Below, piece after piece: positions 8,597 to 16,249 of a DNA stretch of 64,000 nucleotides. Position 1 is the stretch's first letter, and every line of letters begins with the position of its first letter. This DNA is from Pelagibius sp048268885. Its GTDB lineage: Bacteria; Pseudomonadota; Alphaproteobacteria; Kiloniellales; Kiloniellaceae. The translations under genes and the position numbers were made by a program. The stretch is taken from NCBI GenBank assembly GCA_048268885.1, contig JBLWUP010000020.1, positions 30,003-94,002 on the forward strand, given 5' to 3'. The notes beneath the pieces were generated by a model that had not been told where the DNA came from, did not search any database, and saw only the letters and a program-made list of their open reading frames with translations.

Positions 8597-9130
8597 CTAG
8601 GCATCTTGCGCGTGAGCCAGGCCGATGAGCATGGTCACCAAGCCGCTGTCATCCTGGAGCGGCGCCAGAATCACTTCATAGGCGACGTGTTCGCGGTCCT
8701 GCCAGCGCAGGGTTTCATGCCGGACCCACACCCTGCCCGCTGCGGCGTCCTTGTACTGCTGCCACAGGACCGTGTAGGCCTCGCGGTCCGGAAACATCCC
8801 GCTGATGCGCAGGCCGGTATGCTCTCCCTCGATATCCGTGATCGCGGTTCCGACGAGGCGAAACTGAAAGTCCAACTCCGCGCCTTCGCGCAGTACGTCG
8901 ACCATGAAAATGAAAGGCAGCAACTTGCGAATTTCTTCAGGGTGGATGTCGCGGCGTCGCGGGAAGACAGGCTCGCCGTCCGCCGCTGAGCACTTCGAAT
9001 GCCAGTAGTTGAGGAATTCCCGCCCCAGGGACGAAATCGGCGCTTCGGCTTCCAACCAAGCCTCGGCGCCAAGCCGCTCCATGGCCGCTCCGAACGTCCC
9101 GGCGTTCACGCCTCTTCCACCTTCTTCCAT
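8597..9130 (-). CDS. PAS-domain (PAS_5-like) protein
   Basis: Up to 177 residues. Starts at 9130, GTG 9109 (overlapping the preceding pseudogene stop as GTGA) or ATG 9082 (GGAG 5 bp upstream) are all possible; the family pattern favours the shorter forms. The core FLNYWHSKC...FPRRRDIHPEEIRKLLPFIFMVDV, then FQFRLVGTAITDIEGEHTGL, matches the alphaproteobacterial PAS_5 family (stand-alone PAS proteins with a conserved YW and RxDIxP). These are presumed small sensory or scaffold proteins, though the partner is unknown. It follows a broken PAS-like gene on the same strand. Confidence 0.75.
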   Translation of the reverse strand: MEEGGRGVNAGTFGAAMERLGAEAWLEAEAPISSLGREFLNYWHSKCSAADGEPVFPRRRDIHPEEIRKLLPFIFMVDVLREGAELDFQFRLVGTAITDIEGEHTGLRISGMFPDREAYTVLWQQYKDAAAGRVWVRHETLRWQDREHVAYEVILAPLQDDSGLVTMLIGLAHAQDA

Positions 9131-9607
9131 TCCCTCTCCGACAGCGGTTCGCCAAAGGCGTGAAGAATCTGAGTAACCCGGCCCTCGTCATTCACCAGGG
9201 GCAATTCGATAACCTTGAAGTTCAGGAACTCACGGCCTTTCTTGCCAATTCTCCCGACCAGAAATCCAATCAGGCGCTCGTCCCGGATATGCCCGAAATG
9301 ATCGATGACGCCGTCTCGCTCGGCCTCAGGGATCGACTCGGTCAGTCACTTGCCGGTCAGGTCCTCGCTGTGCAGCTTGGCGCGCCAGATCTCATAGAAA
9401 GGCGCCAGCTCTCCGAAGACCTGGGGAACGCAACGCAAGTGGTAGCGCCGCATCAGCAGTTCGCCGCCTGCCGCCGTCTTGAAGAAGTGCTCGAAGACCG
9501 GCTCGGTCCCTTCCTCGCCCAAAGAACCGGGCGGCCGCGGGTTGATACAGCTTCCCCCTCTTTATCCGGGCGCATTCACTCGCCGTTGCGTGGAGTATCA
9601 CCACCAT
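9106..9607 (-). pseudogene. broken PAS-like gene (stop codon and probable frameshift)
   Basis: An ATG at 9607 has an excellent ribosome site (AAGGAGAGGGG), but its frame runs only about 71 codons. A second frame, open from 9561, continues with a PAS-like sequence (FYEIWRAKLHSEDLTGK). It meets a TGA at 9346-9348, then continues uninterrupted as LTESIPEAERDGVIDHFGHI...LIGFLVGRIGKKG to a stop at 9106. The good start, the continuous PAS-like sequence on both sides of the stop and the frame change together indicate a decayed gene. It sits directly upstream of an intact PAS_5-like gene, so a past tandem duplication is plausible. Confidence 0.65.
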
Positions 9608-9919
9608 CCCCTCTCCTTTGCAAGATCATCGCAATCTGCTACTACAGATTGCATCTTCGGAGTGCTACTTCCGATCATGGCAACCGGCCCCTCCCCGCCT
9701 CCTCCGAAGTGACTTTGGCGGCCGCCCGTCGCCCGCAGACGAAAGGAAGGCGCGATTTGGCGGGCCGGCTCGGCCCCAGGCGCTGAATCACAAGACACGT
9801 AGAGCTCGGGGGGCACGCAGGCAGGAAAGGGCTTTCAAGCCCGCGCCGCCCTCCCCTAGACTTCCGCCGTTGTGGCGCGCCCGCCGCCTCTGGCAGGCCG
9901 CGCCTTCACAGGAGCAGGC
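9608..9919. other. intergenic region with small palindrome
   Basis: These 312 bp separate the PAS-like pseudogene from doeA. They contain a perfect 8-bp inverted repeat GCAATCTG-CTACTA-CAGATTGC (9631-9652) just upstream of the pseudogene start. It could be an operator or a small hairpin. The doeA promoter should lie in the right half; no consensus is evident to me. Confidence 0.4.
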
Positions 9920-11098
9920 ATGGCACCGACGTTGCATTTCAGCCGCGCGGAGTTCGCGGCGCGGCTAGAGAAGACCCAGCTGGCGATGGAGCAGCAGGGA
10001 ATCGACGCGCTGATCGTCAGCGATCCCTCCAACATGGCCTGGCTGACCGGCTATGACGGCTGGTCGTTCTATGTCCACCAGGCGGTGGTCGTGCCGGTCG
10101 ACGACGATCCCATCTGGTTCGGGCGTTCCCAGGACGCCAACGGCGCCCGGCGCACAGCCTGGATCACACCGGACAGGATCGATAGCTACGCCGACCACTA
10201 TGTCCAGTCGACCGAGCGCCATCCCAAGCAGGTCCTGGCGGAGATCATCGAGCGTCGCGGCTGGGGCAAGCGGCGCATCGGCGTGGAGATGGACAACTAC
10301 TATTTCAGTGCGGCGGCCTTTGCCACGCTGCAAAAGGAGCTGCCGAACGCCACCTTCCACGACGCGACCGGTCTGGTGAACTGGCAGCGCGCGGTTAAGT
10401 CTCCTCAAGAATTGACCTACATGGAACATGCCGCACGCATCGTCGAGCGCATGCATGAGCGCATCTTCGAGAAGATCGAGCCCGGCATGCGCAAGAACGC
10501 CCTGGTCGCGGAGATCCTTCACGCCGGCGCCCTGGGCACTGAGGACTTCGGCGGCGACTATCCGGCCATCGTGCCGCTGCTGCCCTCCGGCCCCGACGCC
10601 GCCGCGCCGCACCTGACCTGGGACGACCGTCCCCTGAAGTCCGGCGAGGGCACCTTCTTCGAGATTGCGGGCTGCTACCGGCGCTACCACTGCCCGCTGT
10701 CGCGCACCGTGTTCCTCGGCAAGCCGACACCGCAGTTCGTCGAAGCCGAAAAGGCGGTGATGGAAGGCATGGAAGCGGGCCTCGCCGAGGCGCGGCCGGG
10801 GCGCGCCTGCGAGGACATCGCCAAGGCCTTCTTCGCCGTGCTGGCCCGCTACGGTATCGAGAAGGACAACCGGACGGGATATTCCATCGGCCTCAGCTAT
10901 CCGCCCGACTGGGGCGAGCGCACCATGAGCCTGCGCGCCGGCGACACCACCGAGCTGCAGCCCGGCATGACCTTCCACTTCATGACCGGCCTCTGGCTCG
11001 ACGACTGGGGTTTCGAGACCACCGAGAGTATCGTCATCACCGAGAACGGCGCGCGCTGTCTGGCCTCCGTGCCGCGCAAGCTCTTCGTCAAAGACTAA
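9920..11098 (+). CDS. doeA: ectoine hydrolase (M24 family)
   Basis: ATG at 9920 with AGGAGCAGG upstream gives 392 residues, near the usual DoeA/EutD length of about 400. It has the creatinase-type N-terminal domain (LIVSDPSNMAWLTGYDGWSFY) and a pita-bread M24 domain (FFEIAGCYRRYHCPLSRTVFLG, GYSIGLSYPPDWGE, PGMTFHFMTGLW, ETTESIVIT). DoeA opens the ectoine ring to N-alpha-acetyl-2,4-diaminobutyrate. The assignment rests on these motifs plus the next gene, which encodes the matching deacetylase 25 bp downstream. A general Xaa-Pro peptidase is the alternative, but the pairing makes ectoine much more likely. Cytoplasmic. Confidence 0.88.
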   Translation: MAPTLHFSRAEFAARLEKTQLAMEQQGIDALIVSDPSNMAWLTGYDGWSFYVHQAVVVPVDDDPIWFGRSQDANGARRTAWITPDRIDSYADHYVQSTERHPKQVLAEIIERRGWGKRRIGVEMDNYYFSAAAFATLQKELPNATFHDATGLVNWQRAVKSPQELTYMEHAARIVERMHERIFEKIEPGMRKNALVAEILHAGALGTEDFGGDYPAIVPLLPSGPDAAAPHLTWDDRPLKSGEGTFFEIAGCYRRYHCPLSRTVFLGKPTPQFVEAEKAVMEGMEAGLAEARPGRACEDIAKAFFAVLARYGIEKDNRTGYSIGLSYPPDWGERTMSLRAGDTTELQPGMTFHFMTGLWLDDWGFETTESIVITENGARCLASVPRKLFVKD

Positions 11099-11123
11099 CC
11101 TTCTTCAAAGACCTGGGTTCTTC

Positions 11124-12119
11124 ATGGCAGTCAATCCGATCTCCTGTTCCCTCGACTTCGACCAGAACGGCGTTCACCACGGGCACTTGAAGCTGCCTTA
11201 CTCGCGCGACGATTCCGCCTGGGGCGCCATTCTCATCCCGATCACCGTCATCAAGAACGGTGACGGACCGACGGCGCTTTTCACCGGCGGCAACCACGGG
11301 GACGAATACGAGGGCCCGATCGCCATGCTCGACATGGCGCTCAATCTCGAGCCTGGGGAAATCAGCGGGCGGGTCATTCTGCTGCCGATGATGAACTATC
11401 CGGCGGTGCGCGGTGGCCGTCGAACCTCCCCTGTCGACGGTGGCAACCTGAACCGCCTGTTCCCCGGCAAGCCCGACGGGAACATCACTCAGAAGATCGC
11501 CGATTACGTCACCGCCACCCTGTTGCCGCTGGCCGACTTCATCGTCGACATCCATTCAGGCGGCAAGACGCTGGAGTTTGTGCCCTACGCCGCCTGTCAC
11601 CGCCTGCCGGATGACAGGGATCTGGAAGCCCGCTGTGCGGCGGCGATGCAGGCCTTCAATGCGCCCTACTCCATGGTCATGCTGGAGCTGGACGACGTCG
11701 GGATGTTCGACACCGAAGCCGAAAAGCGGGGCAAGGTCTTCGTCACCACCGAACTTGGCGGCGGCGGCAGCACGACCCCGCAAACCGTGACGGTGGCCAA
11801 GCGGGGACTGCGCAATGTGCTGCATCATGCCGGAATCCTGCCCGGCAAAGTCGACATGCGGCCGAGCCGGCAGCTCGACATGCCCGACGAACGCTGCTTC
11901 GTCACCTCGGAGCATTCGGGGATGCTGGAGTTCATGGTGGAGCTGGGCGACAGCGTCGCCGAAGGCGATCTCATCGCCCGGGTCTACGACCTGGAACGCA
12001 GCGGCTGGCGCCCGGTCGAATACACCGCCTACCGCGACGGCGTGCTGGCCGGAAGGCACTATCCCGGGCTGGTCCAAAGCGGCGACACCCTGGCCGTCAT
12101 CGCCGTTCCGGACAACTGA
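11124..12119 (+). CDS. doeB: N-alpha-acetyl-L-2,4-diaminobutyrate deacetylase
   Basis: 331 residues of the AstE/AspA (M14-like) zinc hydrolase family. The zinc motif HGDEYEG (H58, E61) and the later VDIHSGG His (about 148) give the HxxE...H triad. The C-terminal part (EHSGMLEFMVELGDSVAEGDLIARVYD) is a biotinyl/lipoyl-like beta barrel common in this subfamily. DoeB/EutE removes the acetyl group left by DoeA to give 2,4-diaminobutyrate. It is co-oriented with doeA. The other usual genes (aminotransferase doeD, dehydrogenase doeC, ectoine transporter, regulator) are not next to it. Confidence 0.88.
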   Translation: MAVNPISCSLDFDQNGVHHGHLKLPYSRDDSAWGAILIPITVIKNGDGPTALFTGGNHGDEYEGPIAMLDMALNLEPGEISGRVILLPMMNYPAVRGGRRTSPVDGGNLNRLFPGKPDGNITQKIADYVTATLLPLADFIVDIHSGGKTLEFVPYAACHRLPDDRDLEARCAAAMQAFNAPYSMVMLELDDVGMFDTEAEKRGKVFVTTELGGGGSTTPQTVTVAKRGLRNVLHHAGILPGKVDMRPSRQLDMPDERCFVTSEHSGMLEFMVELGDSVAEGDLIARVYDLERSGWRPVEYTAYRDGVLAGRHYPGLVQSGDTLAVIAVPDN

Positions 12120-12137
12120 GCCCGGAAGCACAGATGA

Positions 12138-12170
12138 AAAAGCCGTGGGGGACATCCCCCACGGCTTTTC
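12138..12170. terminator. bidirectional intrinsic terminator
   Basis: A nearly perfect inverted repeat AAAAGCCGTGGGGGA / TCCCCCACGGCTTTT lies between the convergent doeB (plus) and Hint-protein gene (minus). The A-run on the left and T-run on the right let it work in both directions. Confidence 0.85.
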
Positions 12171-12198
12171 AGCGATACGAAGCGTAGTGATACGAAAC

Positions 12199-13296
12199 TT
12201 ACTCTCGCTGGTCCTCGGCGGCTGACGCCTCCTGCTCAGCGGGCAGCTGTTCGGTATCGCTTTCGCTCCCGGCCGAGTCGACCGAGTCATCCGTCGAGCT
12301 GTCGTCGCTGGAGTCATCGGCGACATCATCACCACCCCGACCACGGCCCCGGCCACGACCACGGCCCTGGTGATCGTCCTCATCCTCGTCCTCGGCCGAC
12401 TCACCGCCTTCGCCATGCTCGCCTGCGTCGTCCGTGCCGGCGACGTCGTCACCGCCCCGGCCCCGGCCCCGGCCACGGCCACGGCCATGATCGTCGTCAT
12501 CGTCGGCTTCGGCAGACTCACCACCACCGTGCTCGCCCGACTCGCCGCCGTCGTCATCGTCGCCGCGCTCCCCGCCGCCACGTTCGCCGCCTTCACCGCC
12601 GCCACGGCCACCGCGGTCGTCACCGCCCCGGTCGTTGCCGCCCCGGTCGTCGCCGCCACGATCACCGCCGCCCTTGTTGTGCACGACGAAGCCGTTGGCG
12701 ATGTAGGTGTGGTCGCCGTCCAGCAGCAGGTTGTAGACCTGCATCTGGGGATCCGCGTCGAAGGTCTCGATACGCTGCAGCGGGACCAGGCTGGTCGCCA
12801 CCTCGGCCGCCAGGGCTAGGTTGCCCAGGGTGCCGTCACGCTGAGGCTGCGCCACGGTCAGCAGATCGCCACGTGTCAGGCTCGCCACGGTCAGCGCCGG
12901 GTTCTCCTCGGCGGTCGCGACAGGGTCAAGCGCTTTCCAGCCGGCCGGAGTCAGGAAGGGGTGTTCCGCGGTGACGAAGGGCGCGCCGCCGTTGAAGGCG
13001 AAAAGATTGCGCCCGGCCAAGCGCGGCCGCTCGACCGCGACGACGCGGTTCACGCGGCCATCGCCGCTCAGCACACGGTCACCGGTCTTGATGTCCTTGA
13101 TGCGCTTTTCGCTGCCGTCGGCCATGAGCACCAGGGTCTCCGCCGTGAAGCAGCTCTTGGCCTGCGCCGTCTGCACCGCGATGTCCGCGCCCTGCCAGTC
13201 GACCGACAAGGTGACGGGGGTCGCCGCCAGGGCCAGACCCAGGATACTCGTGCTCGCAAGAAGCCTAAAATGCTTTGTACTTTTCTTGACCGACAT
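12199..13296 (-). CDS. secreted Hint (intein-like) protein with Gly/Asp/Arg-rich tail, copy 1
   Basis: ATG at 13296 (GGGAGAA upstream) gives 365 residues. A signal peptide with an AQA cleavage site (about residue 46) ends two residues before CFTAETLV, intein block A (C49). Block B is TAEH (T109, H112). The C-terminal block is YIANGFVVHN (H206, N207). All residues needed for N-S acyl shift and Asn cyclisation are therefore present. Residue +1 is Lys, not Cys/Ser/Thr, so cleavage rather than splicing is expected, as in bacterial intein-like domains. The remaining 158 residues (nucleotides about 12200-12675) are low complexity: GGDRGG repeats, acidic blocks and GRGRGRGRGG runs. It is a paralogue of the protein at 14471-15460. 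Confidence 0.85.
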   Translation of the reverse strand: MSVKKSTKHFRLLASTSILGLALAATPVTLSVDWQGADIAVQTAQAKSCFTAETLVLMADGSEKRIKDIKTGDRVLSGDGRVNRVVAVERPRLAGRNLFAFNGGAPFVTAEHPFLTPAGWKALDPVATAEENPALTVASLTRGDLLTVAQPQRDGTLGNLALAAEVATSLVPLQRIETFDADPQMQVYNLLLDGDHTYIANGFVVHNKGGGDRGGDDRGGNDRGGDDRGGRGGGEGGERGGGERGDDDDGGESGEHGGGESAEADDDDDHGRGRGRGRGRGGDDVAGTDDAGEHGEGGESAEDEDEDDHQGRGRGRGRGRGGDDVADDSSDDSSTDDSVDSAGSESDTEQLPAEQEASAAEDQRE

Positions 13297-13401
13297 CGTA
13301 ATTCTCCCAGTCAATGAGGTGCAGATACTTAAACAACACCCCGGCCCGGAAGAATCATCCCGCGTCCGTGATTTTTTTATTTCAGGTTTTTTAGATTTAT
13401 T

Positions 13402-14073
13402 TTAGACGTCCGACCACATGCGCAGCAGGTTCGCATAGGCCTTGAAGGCGAGGTCGGTTTCCTCACCGTCGGGATCGACGGAACCGAGACGGCGCCGGAT
13501 CTTGTCGATGTCATAGAGGATTTCGCGCCGCGCCGGGTCGGCGATATAGCTCTGCACCCAGGTCACAGCCGCCAGGCGCTCGCCTTCGCTCACCGGCTTT
13601 ACCCGGTGCAGGGTGCTGGAGGGATAGACCACCGCCGCGCCCGCCGGCAGCTTCACTTCCTGCGGGCCGAAGGGGCTTGCCATTTCCAGCTCGCCGCCTT
13701 CGTAGTCATCGGGGCTGCTGAGGAAGACGGTGACCGAAAGATCGCTGCGCAGCTTCGTGCCGCTACCCATCAGCGCATCGTCGACGTGCATGCCGTAATT
13801 CATGCCCGTGCTGTAGCGGCTGAACAGGGGACGCTGAATCGACTTGGGCAAGGCCACGCGCTGGAACTCCGCACTGCGGCGCAGGGCGTCGACGACCATC
13901 TTGTCGATTTGCTTGCGGCTGTCGTCCTTCGGACTGAGCTGCTCGTTGTGCTTCACGCGTTTGGCGCGGAAGCCCGCGGTCTTCTGGCCATCGATGAACT
14001 CGCCATCGGTCAGCGCCTTGCGGATGGTCTTCAGGGCCGGCCAGTCCAGCACGGAATCGATAGTTGCGAGCAT
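13402..14073 (-). CDS. PKHD-type Fe(II)/2-oxoglutarate hydroxylase
   Basis: ATG at 14073 gives 223 residues, the normal length of the YbiX/PiuC family. The iron ligands are in GMHVDDAL (H96, D98) and LHRVKPV (H156), and R166 would bind 2-oxoglutarate. SDLSVTVFLSSPDDYEGGELE and PAGAAVVYPSSTLH are family-typical. E. coli and Pseudomonas relatives are iron-regulated and of unknown substrate; prolyl/lysyl or small-molecule hydroxylation is assumed. Here it sits between the two Hint-protein genes and may be part of their transcription unit. No iron box is recognised. Confidence 0.9.
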   Translation of the reverse strand: MLATIDSVLDWPALKTIRKALTDGEFIDGQKTAGFRAKRVKHNEQLSPKDDSRKQIDKMVVDALRRSAEFQRVALPKSIQRPLFSRYSTGMNYGMHVDDALMGSGTKLRSDLSVTVFLSSPDDYEGGELEMASPFGPQEVKLPAGAAVVYPSSTLHRVKPVSEGERLAAVTWVQSYIADPARREILYDIDKIRRRLGSVDPDGEETDLAFKAYANLLRMWSDV

Positions 14074-14084
14074 GGGCCTATACC

Positions 14085-14471
14085 TTATGACCGGACCGGT
14101 TTCCACAAGCCGTCATCGTCGCGGCAAGCTGTGCGTTCCCGGCTGGTGCGGTCCTCTGCGCCGGCGTCGATAACCTCGATATAGACCCGGCAATAGAACC
14201 CGGCGGAGCTCCGGTAAGTGCGCAGCGGCGTGATCTCGCCGCGGCTGCCATCTTCCACGTAGCTCCACGTCAGGCTGGTCTTGCTGTGCGCAGTCTCCAG
14301 GGCTTCCTGGACCGTGTTGCGCGCCAGGACCTCGGCACGCGGCGTCAGCGCGTTATAGGCCGGATCGCCCGCGTCACGCGAGTCCGATGTCTGGGCGCAG
14401 GCGCCCAGCACCATCAAAGTGGCCCCCGCAGCTGCCAGCGGCAGGGGTTTTGCCGTGCAGCGCCGCGACAT
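14085..14471 (-). CDS. small lipoprotein with surface-antigen-like C-terminal domain
   Basis: The ATG at 14471 overlaps the stop of the upstream Hint gene as TAATG, which implies translational coupling. The upstream ATG at 14480 is less likely. The protein has 128 residues with a lipobox VLGAC. The C-terminal half (ALETAHSKTSLTW... TPLRTYRSSAGFYCRVY...TACRDDDGLWKPV) resembles the C-terminal domain of 17-kDa/RT0821-type surface lipoproteins. It also aligns colinearly with the periplasmic end of the anti-sigma factor at 16246-16884 (ALER...SVEW... VPVRTYRSKSNHWCREY...ACRAGDGDWVKV). Two conserved Cys may form a disulfide. Likely an envelope partner of the Hint/sigma module. Confidence 0.8.
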   Translation of the reverse strand: MSRRCTAKPLPLAAAGATLMVLGACAQTSDSRDAGDPAYNALTPRAEVLARNTVQEALETAHSKTSLTWSYVEDGSRGEITPLRTYRSSAGFYCRVYIEVIDAGAEDRTSRERTACRDDDGLWKPVRS

Positions 14472-15460
14472 TACCGCCACCCCCTCTCGATCAGGTCGGC
14501 TTCCTCGGCCGGACTGAGGTCTCGGTCCGCCGCGCCGGGATTGCCGGGGAAGAAGTCGTCATCGCCACCCTCACCGGACTCGCCGCTGTCGTCATCTCCC
14601 GACTCGCCGCCATCGTCGTCATCGCCCGACTCGCCGCTTTCGCCCGACTCACCGCTATCGTCGTCGTCCCCGCTTTCGCCGCCTTCACCTCCGTCGTCGT
14701 CGCCCCCATCGTCACCGCCTTCTCCGCCGTCGTCATCCCCGCCGTCGTCATCCCCGCCGTCGTCACCCCCGCCGTCGTCACCCCCGCCGTCGTCACCCCC
14801 GCCGTCGTCGCCCCCGTCGTCGTCGCCCCCGTCGTCGTCGCCGCCTTTGTTGTGCACGACAAAGCCGTTGGCGATGTAGCTGTGGTCACCGTCCAGCAAC
14901 AGGTTGTAAACCGTGGCTTCAGCATCCCCGGTCACGGAATCCAAGAGGCGCAGCGGCTCGAACCACAGTTCGACCTCGACGTTGCGCGCCAGGTTGTCGC
15001 TGACGCTGACAGGACCGGCATGCCGAGCTCGGGTCAGCAGATCACCGACCGCCAGACTACCCACCTTCAGCGCTGCGTTTTCCCAAGCAGTGGCCGCCGG
15101 GTCGATGGATTTCCAGCCGGCCATGGTCAGAAAGGGATGTTCGGCGGTGACGAAAGGCGCGCCGCCGTTGAAGGCATAGAGCCGCCGCCCGGCGAGCTTC
15201 GGCGTTTCCACCTCCCGCACACGGTTCACGCCGCCACGGCCGCCGCGCAGCAGATCGCCCGGCCGGACCTCCTCGATAACCTTTTCCGAACCGTCGGCCA
15301 TCAGAACCCTGGTTCCAGGCACGAAGCATGAACTCGCGTAGCTCACCGACGCGCCGCCAAAATCCGGGTCCATCACGACGGGAGCAACGGTCAGGGAAAG
15401 GGCGACGATGCTGGTCGTGGCCATCAGCCTGGCGAAGGCAACCCTGTTCCGGCGTTTCAT
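14471..15460 (-). CDS. secreted Hint (intein-like) protein with Gly/Asp-rich tail, copy 2
   Basis: 329 residues. The signal peptide ends near SYAS (about 43), directly before block A CFVPGTRVLMADGS (C45). Block B is TAEH (T105, H108) and the end block is SYIANGFVVHN (H203, N204), followed by Lys205. As in copy 1 the catalytic residues are intact but the splicing nucleophile at +1 is absent, so autocleavage is expected. The 125-residue tail is almost only Gly, Asp, Glu and Ser (GGDDDGG units) before a short FFPGNPGAADRDLSPAEEADLIERGWR-type end. Identity with copy 1 is high in the Hint core. It is the first gene of the block divergent from the ECF sigma factor gene and overlaps the lipoprotein gene. 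Confidence 0.85.
   Translation of the reverse strand: MKRRNRVAFARLMATTSIVALSLTVAPVVMDPDFGGASVSYASSCFVPGTRVLMADGSEKVIEEVRPGDLLRGGRGGVNRVREVETPKLAGRRLYAFNGGAPFVTAEHPFLTMAGWKSIDPAATAWENAALKVGSLAVGDLLTRARHAGPVSVSDNLARNVEVELWFEPLRLLDSVTGDAEATVYNLLLDGDHSYIANGFVVHNKGGDDDGGDDDGGDDGGGDDGGGDDGGGDDGGDDDGGDDDGGEGGDDGGDDDGGEGGESGDDDDSGESGESGESGDDDDGGESGDDDSGESGEGGDDDFFPGNPGAADRDLSPAEEADLIERGWR
14548..14848 (-). repeat. coding low-complexity Asp/Gly repeat
   Basis: On the plus strand the region reads as tandem GTCGTCACCCCCGCC-like units. They encode (GGDDD)n and GGDDGG units of the Hint protein tail, later shading into GESGDDDDSGES units. The imperfect DNA repeats suggest growth by slippage. A similar but more diverged stretch codes for the tail of copy 1 (about 12280-12675). 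Confidence 0.8.
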
Positions 15461-15697
15461 GGATAGCGATCCCTCAATCGACAGTAGGTCTAGGGTCCTA
15501 AGAGGACATCTAAGTTACCCTAACAACCCTCAAGATTGTCTTTTCGTCCCGAGTCCGTCCATCATTAGGAAAAAATTTCTCGTTGGACACAAAAAGTGGT
15601 GTTCAGACGGGATGAAACGGCGTCGCCGGGTGTTGTCGGACTGTTGAGGGAGCAGCACCGCGGACTTGTCGCGCAATGCTGTCGGAGGAAACAACGT

Positions 15698-16249
15698 TTG
15701 GACGAGGGCATTCGCAAGGAAATGATCGCCGTCCTGCCGCAACTGCGACGTTTCGCCTATGGCTTGACCGGGTCGATCCCCGACGGGGATGACCTGGTGC
15801 AGGCGACTTGTGAGCGGGCCATCGCCAATCTCGACAAGTGGGAGCTTGGCACCAGACTGGACAGCTGGATGTATCGCATTGCTCAAAACCTGCACCGCAA
15901 CGCGATCCGGGATGCCGCCTCGCGGGCCCGCAAGCTGACCGAACTGGGTGCGGAGATGGATCGCAGCACCGACGGTCTGCGCGAACAGGAAAGCCGGGCC
16001 ACCCTGGCAAAGGTACGCCGCTTCGTCGAGCAGCTGCCCGAGGAGCAACGGACCATCATGTTGCTCGTCTGTGTCGAGGGCCGCTCCTACAAGGAGGTCG
16101 CGGCCATCACCGGCCTGCCGATCGGCACCGTCACCAGCCGCCTCGGCCGGGCCCGGGCGGCCTTGCGGGAATATCTGGACCATGGAACCGCCGCTCCGGG
16201 GACGGAACACACTGCCGCGGAAGCGCGCCAGAAAGGAGACGTCGGATGA
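15698..16249 (+). CDS. ECF-family RNA polymerase sigma factor
   Basis: TTG at 15698 is chosen because GGAGGA lies 8 bp upstream; the frame is open from 15596 without a ribosome site. This gives 183 residues. Region 2 is visible as LRRFAYGLTGSIPDGDDLVQATCERAI...LDSWMYRIAQN and region 4 as LPEEQRTIMLLVCVEGRSYKEVAAITGLPIGTVTSRLGRAR, the helix-turn-helix that reads the -35 element. Its stop overlaps the anti-sigma start (ATGA), so the pair is co-translated. It is divergent from the Hint/PKHD/lipoprotein block, about 240 bp away, which is the natural candidate target. Confidence 0.93.
   Translation: MDEGIRKEMIAVLPQLRRFAYGLTGSIPDGDDLVQATCERAIANLDKWELGTRLDSWMYRIAQNLHRNAIRDAASRARKLTELGAEMDRSTDGLREQESRATLAKVRRFVEQLPEEQRTIMLLVCVEGRSYKEVAAITGLPIGTVTSRLGRARAALREYLDHGTAAPGTEHTAAEARQKGDVG

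Noticed and set aside
9346..9348. TGA read as selenocysteine in the PAS-like gene
   Set aside because: PAS proteins of this type have no selenocysteine, no adequate SECIS hairpin follows, and the gene also has a frame change.
14548..14848. CRISPR-like array of short direct repeats
   Set aside because: Repeats are imperfect, without unique spacers, in frame, and encode the Gly/Asp-rich tail of a Hint protein.
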